Of a DNA stretch of 27,806 nucleotides, positions 9,776 to 21,349 are shown piece after piece; the first letter of the stretch is position 1, and every line of letters starts with the position of its first letter. The notes beneath the pieces were generated by a model. It searched no databases. It had not been told where the DNA came from and worked only from the letters and a program-made list of their open reading frames with translations. This DNA comes from Schoenoplectus triqueter (Eukaryota; Streptophyta; Magnoliopsida; Poales; Cyperaceae). The stretch is from positions 1 through 27,806 of the forward strand of contig CAXKVV010001859.1 of assembly GCA_964058805.1 (NCBI GenBank), given 5' to 3'. The position numbers were made by a program, and so were the translations under genes.

Positions 9776-9960
9776 AACTTATTTAAATAGTATTTTTTAA
9801 TGGTTTAGGATTATATTTTGCAAAAAAAAAAATAGTGTCGTAGAATGTTCATATTGAAGTGCTAATTAAAAAATCTTATAATAGATTTAAGTCCATATGG
9901 AATTGCATGAATTTATGTATTATTATGGGAACAAAAATGATTAAAAACTTAAATAATTGA
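9776..9960. repeat. Left-edge scrambled satellite fragment
   Basis: Begins with AACTTATTTAAATAGTA and a type-1-like monomer head (AGGATTATATTTTGC as in monomer 17). It switches near 9895 to a segment like the tail of monomer 18 (GTCCATATGGAATTGCATG), then near 9960 to the CACCAACTTATG phase that opens the first full unit. It is therefore a composite of pieces from non-adjacent monomers, more diverged than the interior. Confidence 0.7.
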
Positions 9961-12900
9961 CACCAACTTATGTGCAGTTATTCGGTCACAAGTGATTAAG
10001 AATTCAAATAACTTATTTAAACAATATTTTTAATGCTTCAGAATTAAGTTTTCTTAAAAAGTATAGTAGTGAAATGTCCATATTGAAGTGTTAATTGAAA
10101 AAAATTATAATAGATTTAATTAAGAGTATTTATATTAATTTTCATGAATTTTTGTTTAGTTATGAGGCCGAAAGTGATGAAAAACTAAAAAAAACATATT
10201 TCTACAACAGTTTTTAATGCATCCGAATTAAGTTTTGTGCTAAATTGGTGTCATAGTATCTTTGTATTGAATATATAATTATAAAAGTATATAATAGACA
10301 ATTTTACAAGTGTTCATATCATTTTGCTCCAATTTTTATGCAATTATGAGACTAAAATAATTAAAAACTCAAACAAACTGACTAAACAATAGTTTTTAAT
10401 GCTTTTTCAGTTAACTTTTAACGTGAAAGTACTGTCGTAGCATATCTCACAATGAAGTATCAATCATAAGAATAATTAATAGACATTATTTGGATTATCT
10501 ATATGATTTTTCTTAAAATTATATGTAGTAATAAGGCCCAAAATAAAGAGAAACTCAAACCACCTATTTAAAAAAAGTTTTAATGCAGATAGATCAAATT
10601 TTGTGAAAAGATAGTGTTGTAGAATTTTCATATTAAAAACTTAATTGGACAAAGTTATAATTGACATAATTAGAAATATTTATATAAATTTGTACGAATA
10701 TTTGAGTTATTATGGTGCCAACAATTATGAGAATTTCAAACAATTTATTTAATTCGCAAATGTTAATGCATCCGAATTATATGCAAAATTATTTTCTTAG
10801 AACCTAAATATCGATTATTTATTAATAAAGTAAATAATAGACAATATTTGGATTATTCGTATAAAATTTCATGAATTTATGTCCAGTTATGAAGCCTAAA
10901 ATAATGAAAAATTCTAACAACTTGTTAAAACAATAAATTATAATCCATCCGAGATAAGGTTTTGTGTGAAAATACTATCATATTGATGTGTAAATTATAA
11001 AAATATTTAACGGACATTATTAGAAGTATCCACACGGCTTTGCACGAAATATGTAAAGAAAGGAGACAGAAATGATTAAAAACGCAAATAACTTGTAGAA
11101 ATAATAGTTTTTAATGCATCCGAATGAAGTTTTATGCAAAATTTGTGTCAAAAAATATTCATATTAAAGCGTTAATTAAATTATCTTATAATAGACATAA
11201 TTAAAAATCTTTAAGTTAATTTGCACGAACTGTTGAGTAGTTATGAGCTAGATAATGATGAAAAACTAAAATAACTTGTCTAAATAGCAGTTTTTAATGC
11301 ATCCGAATTGTGTTTTATGAACAATTAGTGTGGTAGAATTTTCATGGTGAACATTTTTTAATAAAAAATATAACAGACAATATTGGAAGTATCCATGTTA
11401 ATTTTCATGAATTTATGTGCAGTTATTTGGCTAAAATTGATTAAAAACTGAAACAACTTATGTAAACAGCAATTTGTTAAGTTTCGGGATTAAGTTTTGT
11501 GAAAAATTAGAGTCGCGGAATGTACATATTGAAGTCTTAATTAGAAAATCTTATAATAGATTTGATCATGAGTATTTATATTAATGTTCACGAATTTATG
11601 TGTAGTTATGAGGCAAAAATGATTATAAAAACTCAAACAACTTATTCGAACAACAGTTTTAATGCATCAGAATTAAGTTTTGTGCAAAATTAGTGTCCTA
11701 GTATCTATATATTGAACACTTAATTATAACAAATATATAATTGACGATCTTAGGAGTGTCCATATTATTTTGCATCAATTTTTGTGAAGTTATGAGACTA
11801 AAAATAATTAAAAACTCAAAAAACTAGTTTAAACAACAGTTTTTAAAGCTTTTCTGTTAAGTTTATCGTGAATGTACTTCTTAGAATATATCACAATGAA
11901 TTATTAATCATAAGAATAATTTTTAGACATTGTTAGGATTATCTGTGTGACTTTTTCTGAAATTATGTGTAGTTATAAGGTCCAAAATGATGAAAACCTC
12001 AACCCATCTATCTCAAAAGCTATTTTTAATGCATAAAAATTAAGTTGTGTAAAAAAAATAGTGCCGTAGAATATTCATATTAAAGAATTAATTGGACAAA
12101 CTTATCATTGAAATAATGAGGAGTATTTTTTATAAATTTGCACAAATATTTGAGTCATTATGGTGAAAAATGTTAAAAAAAAACTCAAATAACTTATTTA
12201 AATAGCAATTGTTAATTCATCCAAATTATATACAAAATTAGTTTTGTAGAATCTTCATATTGATCATTTAATAATAAAAACATATAATAGACAATATTTA
12301 GATTATTGATAAAAAAAATTGCATGAATTATGTGCAGTTATGGAGCCAAAAATGATGAAAAACTCAAAGAACATGTTTAAACAATAAATTTTTCTTCATA
12401 TGAGTTAAGTTTTGTACGAAAATATTATCTTAGAATGTTCATATTGATGTGTAAATTATAAAAAATATTTAAAAGACATTATTAGGTGTACACATACAAC
12501 TTTGCACAAATTATATGTAGAATCGTGACGAAAATGATTAAAAATGCAGCCAACTTGTTTAAATAGTGGTTTTTAATGCACCGGGATTAAGTTTTGTGCA
12601 AAATTAGTGTCATAAAATGTTCATATTAGAGAGTTAATTGGTTGAACTTATAATAGACATAATTAGAAGTATTTGTACGAATTTGCACGAATTGTTGAGT
12701 GGTTATGGGGTGAATAATGATGAAAAATTTTAAATAACTTGTCTAAACAACTCTTTTTAGTGCATACGAATTATGTTTGTGAATATCTAGAGTGGTAGAC
12801 TTGAATAGTTTGTTATAAAAACATATAATAAAAAATATGTAGAGTGGTAGACTTGAATATCCATGTGAATTTGCACATACTTATGTACAGTTAGTTATAA

Positions 12901-13758
12901 GGCCAAAATTATTAGAAACTCAAACAACTTTTTTAAACGGTAATTTTTAATGCTTCAGGATTATATTTTGCAAAAATATAGTGTAGTACAATATTCATAT
13001 TGAAGTGCTAATTACAAACTCTTATAATATATTCAAGCGGGAGTATTTATATTAATTTGCACCAATTTATTTGTTGTTATGAGGCCAAAATGATAAAAAA
13101 AAACTCAAATAACTTATTTAAACAGCAGTTTTTAATGCTTCCGTATTAATTTTTGTGTAAAATTTGCATAGTAGTATCTTTATATTGAACATTTAATTAT
13201 AAAACTATATAATAGACAATATTAGGAGTGTCCATATGGAATTGCACGAATTTATGTGTTGTCATGGGGACAAAAATGAATAAAAACTCAAACAATTTGT
13301 TTCAACAAAGTATTTAATTCCTCTGAGATAAGTTTTGTGTGAAAAAACTATCGTTGTAACTACATATTGATGTGCAAATTATACAATTTGTAATAAACAT
13401 TATTAGGAGTATCCATACGGCTTTGCACGAATTACGTGTAGAAAGAATGATTAAAAGACAAATAACTTATTTAAATAGTAGTTTTGTGCCAAATTAGTGT
13501 CATAAAATGTTCATATTAAAGAGTTAATTGGATGAACTTATATTTGACATAATTAGGAGTATTTATATGAATTTCCACGAATTATTGAGTAGTAATGGGG
13601 CAAAAAGTGATGAAAAACCGCAATAACTTGTTTCAACAGCAGTTTTTAATGCATCTGAATTGTGTTTTGTGACTAATTAGTGTGGTAAAATCTTCATGTT
13701 GAATATTTTATTATAAAAATGTATAATAGACAATATTTGAAGTGTCCTTGTGAATTGG
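9961..13758. repeat. Higher-order repeat copy A (3798 bp, diverged at its left)
   Basis: First full 21-monomer unit. Roughly its first 1.1 kb differs from copies B-D by many substitutions and small indels; the remainder, for example around 11340-11700, is close to identical to B. This gradient is expected at the edge of an array where homogenisation by unequal exchange is less efficient. Confidence 0.85.
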
Positions 13759-16700
13759 CACCAACTTATGTGCAGTTATTCGGCCAAAAGTGATTAAGAA
13801 CTCAAACAACTTATTTAAACAACATTTTTAATGCTTCGGAATTAAGTTTTCTGAAAACTTATAGTCGTGGAATGTCCATATTGAAGTGTTAATTGAAAAA
13901 ATTAATAATATATTTAATCATGAGTATTTATATTAATTTTCATAAATTTATGTTTAGTTATGAGGCCGAAAGTGATGAAAAACTAAGAAAAACTTATTTA
14001 TACAGCAGTTTTTAATGCATCCGAATTAAGTTTTGTGCTAAATTGGTGTCATAGTATCTTTGTATTGAATATATAATTATAAAAATATATAATAGACATT
14101 TTTACATGTGTTCATAACATTTTGCACCAATTTTAATGCAATTATGAGACTAAAATAATTAAAAACTCAAACAACTTGATTAAACAATAGATCTTAATGC
14201 TTTTTCGGTTAAGTTTTAACGTGAAAGTACTGTCGTAGAATATTTCACAATGAAGCATCAATCATAAGAATAATTAATAGACATTGTTTGGATTATCCAT
14301 ATGATTTTTCTTGAATTTATAATGTATTTATAAGGCCCAAAATAATGAGAAACTCAAACCACCTATTTAAAAAGCAGTTTTAAAGAAGATAGATCAAGTT
14401 TTGTGAAAAGATAGTGTCGTAGAATGTTCATATTAAAGACCTAATTGGACAAACTTTTAATTGACATAATTAGAAGTATTTATATAAATTTGCACGAATA
14501 TTTGAGTTATTATGGTGCCAACAATTATGGGAAATTCAAACAACTTATTGAATTCGCAGATGTTAATGCATCCGAATTATATGCAAAATTATTTTTTAAG
14601 AACCTTAATATTGATTGTTTAATAATTAAATAAATAATTGATAATATTTGGATTGTTCCTATGAAATGTCATGAATTTATGTGCAGTTATGAAGCCTAAA
14701 ATAATTAAAAATTCCAACAGCTTGTTTAAACAATAAATTTTAACTCATCCGAGTTAAGGTTTGTGTGAAAATACTATCATATTGACGTGTAAATTATAAA
14801 AATATTCAACGGACATTATTAGGAGTATCCACACGGCTTTGCACGAAATATGTAAAGAAAGGAGACGAAAATGATTAAAAACGCAAACAACTTATTGAAA
14901 TAATAGTTTTTAATGCATCCGAACGAAGTTTTATGCAAAATTTGTGTCAAAAAATATTCATATTAAAGCGTTAATTGGATTAACTTGTAATAGACATAAT
15001 TAAAATTCTTTATATGAATTTGCACGAACCGTTGAGTAGTTATGGGGCAGATAATGATGAAAAACTAAAATAACTTGTCTAAATAGCAGTTTTTAATGCA
15101 TCCGAATTGTGTTTTATGAACAATTAGTGTGGTAGAATTTTCATGGTGAACATTTTTTAATAAAAAATATAACAGACAATATTGGAAGTATCCATGTTAA
15201 TTTTCATGAATTTATGTGCAGTTATTTGGCTAAAATTGATTAAAAACTGAAACAACTTATGTAAACAGCAATTTGTTAAGTTTCGGGATTAAGTTTTGTG
15301 AAAAATTAGAGTCGCGGAATGTACATATTGAAGTCTTAATTAGAAAATCTTATAATAGATTTGATCATGAGTATTTATATTAATGTTCACGAATTTATGT
15401 GTAGTTATGAGGCAAAAATGATTATAAAAACTCAAACAACTTATTCGAACAACAGTTTTAATGCATCAGAATTAAGTTTTGTGCAAAATTAGTGTCCTAG
15501 TATCTATATATTGAACACTTAATTATAACAAATATATAATTGACGATATTAGGAGTGTCCATATTATTTTGCATCAATTTTTGTGAAGTTATGAGACTAA
15601 AAATAATTAAAAACTCAAAAAACTAGTTTAAACAACAGTTTTTAAAGCTTTTCTGTTAAGTTTATCGTGAATGTACTTCTTAGAATATATCACAATGAAT
15701 TATTAATCATAAGAATAATTTTTAGACATTGTTAGGATTATCTGTGTGACTTTTTCTGAAATTATGTGTAGTTATAAGGTCCAAAATGATGAAAAACTCA
15801 ACCCATCTATCTCAAAAGCTGTTTTTAATGCATACAAATTAAGTTGTGTAAAAAAATAGTGCCGTAGAATATTCATATTAAAGAATTAATTGGACAAACT
15901 TATCATTGAAATAATGAGGAGTATTTTTATAAATTTGCACAAATATTTGAGTCATTATGGTGAAAAATGTTAAAAAAATCTCAAATAACTTATTTAAATA
16001 GCAATTGTTAATTCATCCAAATTATATGCAAAATTAGTTTTGTAGAATCTTCATATTGATCATTTAATAATAAAAACATATAATAGACAATATTTAGATT
16101 ATTGATAAAAAAATTGCATGAATTATGTGCAGTTGTGGAGCCAAAAATGATGAAAAACTCAAAGAACAAGTTTAAACAATAATTTTTTCTTCATATGAGT
16201 TAAGTTTTGTACGAAAATACTATCTTAGAATGTTCATATTGATGTGTAAATTATAAAAACATTTAAAAGACATTATTAGGTGTACACATACAACTTTGCA
16301 CGAATTATATGTAGAATCGAGACGAAAATGATTAAAAATGCAGCCAACTTGTTTAAATAGTGGTTTTTAATGCACCGGGATTAAGTTTTGTGCAAAATTA
16401 GTGTCATAAAATGTTCATATTAGAGAGTTAATTGGTTGAACTTATAATAGACATAATTAGAAGTATTTGTACGAATTTGCACGAATTGTTGAGGGGTTAT
16501 GGGGTGAATAATGATGAAAAATTTTAAATAACTTGTCTAAACAACTCTTTTTAGTGCATACGAATTATGTTTGTGAATATCTAGAGTGGTAGACTTGAAT
16601 AGTTTGTTATAAAAACATATAATAAAAAATATGTAGAGTGGTAGACTTGAATATCCATGTGAATTTGCACATACTTATGTACAGTTAGTTATAAGGCCAA

Positions 16701-17553
16701 AATTATTAAAAACTCAAACAACTTTTTTAAACGGTAATTTTTAATGCTTCAGGATTATATTTGGTAAAAATATAGTGTAGTACAATATTCATATTGAAGT
16801 GCTAATTACAAACTCTTATAATATATTCAACCGGGAGTATTTATATTAATTTGCACCAATTTATTTGTTGTTATGAGGCCAAAATGATAAAAAAAAAACT
16901 CAAATAACTTATTTAAACAGCAGTTTTTAATGCTTCCGTATTAATTTTTGTGTAAAATTTGCATAGTAGTATCTTTATATTGAACATTTAATTATAAAAC
17001 TATATAATAGACAATATTAGGAGTGTCCATATGGAATTGCACGAATTTATGTGTTGTCATGGGGACAAAAATGAATAAAAACTCAAACAATTTGTTTCAA
17101 CAAAGTTTTTAATTCCTCTGAGATAAGTTTTGTGTGAAAAAACTATCGTTGTAACTACATATTTATGTGCAAATTATACAATTTGTAATAAACATTATTA
17201 GGAGTATCCATACGGCTTTGCACGAATTACGTGTAGAAAGAATGATTAAAAGACAAATAACTTATTTAAATAGTAGTTTTGTGCCAAATTAGTGTCATAA
17301 AATGTTCATATTAAAGAGTTAATTGGATGAACTTATATTTGACATAATTAGGAGTATTTATATGAATTTCCACGAATTATTGAGTAGTAATGGGGCAAAA
17401 AGTGATGAAAAACCGCAATAACTTGTTTCAACAGCAGTTTTTAATGCATCTGAATTGTGTTTTGTGACTAATTAGTGTGGTAAAATCTTCGTGTTGAATA
17501 TTTTATTATAAAAATGTATAATAGACAATATTTGAAGTGTCCTTGTGAATTGG
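13759..17553. repeat. Higher-order repeat copy B (3795 bp)
   Basis: Complete unit, nearly identical to C and D by eye over its whole length. Monomer boxes lie near 13829, 14008, 14190, 14378, 14560, 14735, 14907, 15087, 15270, 15455, 15638, 15821, 16005, 16180, 16362, 16545, 16735, 16922, 17105, 17272 (shortened) and 17430. These are the 21 positions referred to as monomers 1-21. Confidence 0.9.
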
Positions 17554-20500
17554 CACCAACTTATGTGCAGTTATTCGGCCAAAAGTGATTAAGAACTCAA
17601 ACAACTTATTTAAACAACATTTTTAATGCTTCGGAATTAAGTTTTCTGAAAACTTATAGTCGTGGAATGTCCATATTGAAGTGTTAATTGAAAAAATTAA
17701 TAATATATTTAATCATGAGTATTTCTATTAATTTTCATGAATTTATGTTTAGTTATGAGGCCGAAAGTGATGAAAAACTAAGAAAAACTTATTTATACAG
17801 CAGTTTTTAATGCATCCGAATTAAGTTTTGTGCTAAATTGGTGTCATAGTATCTTTGTATTGAATATATAATTATAAAAATATATAATAGACATTTTTAC
17901 AAGTGTTCATAACATTTTGCACCAATTTTAATGCAATTATGAGACTAAAATAATTAAAAACTCAAACAACTTGATTAAACAATAGATCTTAATGCTTTTT
18001 CGGTTAAGTTTTAACGTGAAAGTACTGTCGTAGAATATTTCACAATGAAGCATCAATCATAAGAATAATTAATAGACATTGTTTGGATTATCCATATGAT
18101 TTTTCTTGAATTTATAATGTATTTATAAGGCCCAAAATAATGAGAAACTCAAACCACCTATTTAAAAAGCAGTTTTAAAGAAGATAGATCAAGTTTTGTG
18201 AAAAGATAGTGTCGTAGAATGTTCATATTAAAGACCTAATTGGACAAACTTTTAATTGACAAAATTAGAAGTATTTATATAAATTTGCACGAATATTTGA
18301 GTTATTATGGTGCCAACAATTATGGGAAATTCAAACAACTTATTGAATTCGCAGATGTTAATGCATCCGAATTATATGCAAAATTATTTTTTAAGAACCT
18401 TAATATTGATTGTTTAATAATTAAATAAATAATTGATAATGTTTGGATTGTTCCTATGAAATGTCATGAATTTATGTGCAGTTATGAAGCCTAAAATAAT
18501 TAAAAATTCCAACAGCTTGTTTAAACAATAAATTTTAACTCATCCGAGTTAAGGTTTGTGTGAAAATACTATCATATTGACGTGTAAATTATAAAAATAT
18601 TCAACGGACATTATTAGGAGTATCCACACGGCTTTGCACGAAATATGTAAAGAAAGGAGACGAAAATGATTAAAAACGCAAACAACTTATTGAAATAATA
18701 GTTTTTAATGCATCCGAACGAAGTTTTATGCAAAATTTGTGTCAAAAAATATTCATATTAAAGCGTTAATTGGATTAACTTGTAATAGACATAATTAAAA
18801 TTCTTTATATGAATTTGCACGAACCGTTGAGTAGTTATGGGGCAGATAATGATGAAAAACTAAAATAACTTGTCTAAATAGCAGTTTTTAATGCATCCGA
18901 ATTGTGTTTTATGAACAATTAGTGTGGTAGAATTTTCATGGTGAACATTTTTTAATAAAAAATATAACAGACAATATTGGAAGTATCCATGTTAATTTTC
19001 ATGAATTTATGTGCAGTTATTTGGCTAAAATTGATTAAAAACTGAAACAACTTATGTAAACAGCAATTTGTTAAGTTTCGGGATTAAGTTTTGTGAAAAA
19101 TTAGAGTCGCGGAATGTACATATTGAAGTCTTAATTAGAAAATCTTATAATAGATTTGATCATGAGTATTTATATTAATGTTCACGAATTTATGTGTAGT
19201 TATGAGGCAAAAATGATTATAAAAACTCAAACAACTTATTCGAACAACAGTTTTAATGCATCAGAATTAAGTTTTGTGCAAAATTAGTGTCCTAGTATCT
19301 ATATATTGAACACTTAATTATAACAAATATATAATTGACGATATTAGGAGTGTCCATATTATTTTGCATCAATTTTTGTGAAGTTATGAGACTAAAAATA
19401 ATTAAAAACTCAAAAAACTAGTTTAAACAACAGTTTTTAAAGCTTTTCTGTTAAGTTTATCGTGAATGTACTTCTTAGAATATATCACAATGAATTATTA
19501 ATCATAAGAATAATTTTTAGACATTGTTAGGATTATCTGTGTGACTTTTTCTGAAATTATGTGTAGTTATAAGGTCCAAAATGATGAAAAACTCAACCCA
19601 TCTATCTCAAAAGCTGTTTTTAATGCATACAAATTAAGTTGTGTAAAAAAATAGTGCCGTAGAATATTCATATTAAAGAATTAATTGGACAAACTTATCA
19701 TTGAAATAATGAGGAGTATTTTTATAAATTTGCACAAATATTTGAGTCATTATGGTGAAAAATGTTAAAAAAATCTCAAATAACTTATTTAAATAGCAAT
19801 TGTTAATTCATCCAAATTATATGCAAAATTAGTTTTGTAGAATCTTCATATTGATCATTTAATAATAAAAACATATAATAGACAATATTTAGATTATTGA
19901 TAAAAAAATTGCATGAATTATGTGCAGTTGTGGAGCCAAAAATGATGAAAAACTCAAAGAACAAGTTTAAACAATAATTTTTTCTTCATATGAGTTAAGT
20001 TTTGTACGAAAATACTATCTTAGAATGTTCATATTGATGTGTAAATTATAAAAACATTTAAAAGACATTATTAGGTGTACACATACAACTTTGCACGAAT
20101 TATATGTAGAATCGAGACGAAAATGATTAAAAATGCAGCCAACTTGTTTAAATAGTGGTTTTTAATGCACCGGGATTAAGTTTTGTGCAAAATTAGTGTC
20201 ATAAAATGTTCATATTAGAGAGTTAATTGGTTGAACTTATAATAGACATAATTAGAAGTATTTGTACGAATTTGCACGAATTGTTGAGTGGTTATGGGGT
20301 GAATAATGATGAAAAATTTTAAATAACTTGTCTAAACAACTCTTTTTAGTGCATACGAATTATGTTTGTGAATATCTAGAGTGGTAGACTTGAATAGTTT
20401 GTTATAAAAACATATAATAAAAAATATGTAGAGTGGTAGACTTGAATATCCATGTGAATTTGCACATACTTATGTACAGTTAGTTATAAGGCCAAAATTA

Positions 20501-21349
20501 TTAAAAACTCAAACAACTTTTTTAAACGGTAATTTTTAATTCTTCAGGATTATATTTTGCAAAAATATAGTGTAGTACAATATTCATATTGAAGTGCTAA
20601 TTACAAACTCTTATAATATATTCAAGCGGGAGTATTTATATTAATTTGCACAAATTTATTTGTTGTTATGAGGCCAAAATGATAAAAAAAAAAACTCAAA
20701 TAACTTATTTAAACAGCAGTTTTTAATGCTTCCGTATTAATTTTTGTGTAAAATTTGCATAGTAGTATCTTTATATTGAACATTTAATTATAAAACTATA
20801 TAATAGACAATATTAGGAGTGTCCATATGGAATTGCACGAATTTATGTGTTGTCATGGGGACAAAAATGAATAAAAACTCAAACAATTTGTTTCAACAAA
20901 GTTTTTAATTCCTCTGAGATAAGTTTTGTGTGAAAAAACTATCGTTGTAACTACATATTGATGTGCAAATTATACAATTTGTAATAAACATTATTAGGAG
21001 TATCCATACGGCTTTGCACGAATTACGTGTAGAAAGAATGATTAAAAGACAAATAACTTATTTAAATAGTAGTTTTGTGCCAAATTAGTGTCATAAAATG
21101 TTCATATTAAAGAGTTAATTGGATGAACTTATATTTGACATAATTAGGAGTATTTATATGAATTTCCACGAATTATTGAGTAGTAATGGGGCAAAAAGTG
21201 ATGAAAAACCGCAATAACTTGTTTCAACAGCAGTTTTTAATGCATCTGAATTGTGTTTTGTGACTAATTAGTGTGGTAAAATCTTCATGTTGAATATTTT
21301 ATTATAAAAATGTATAATAGACAATATTTGAAGTGTCCTTGTGAATTGG
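17554..21349. repeat. Higher-order repeat copy C (3796 bp)
   Basis: Complete unit matching B with scattered single-base changes, for example GACATAATTAG in B versus GACAAAATTAG in C and D. Such shared variants show which neighbours exchanged most recently. Confidence 0.9.

Noticed and set aside
14445..14633. Identical 62-codon open frames at 14445, 18240 and 22036 that look like a conserved repeated small gene
   Set aside because: They are the same position (monomers 4-5) of three copies of the satellite unit. The homologous position in copy A (near 10644) and the sister monomers (12-13) are broken, and identity simply mirrors the non-coding sequence around them.
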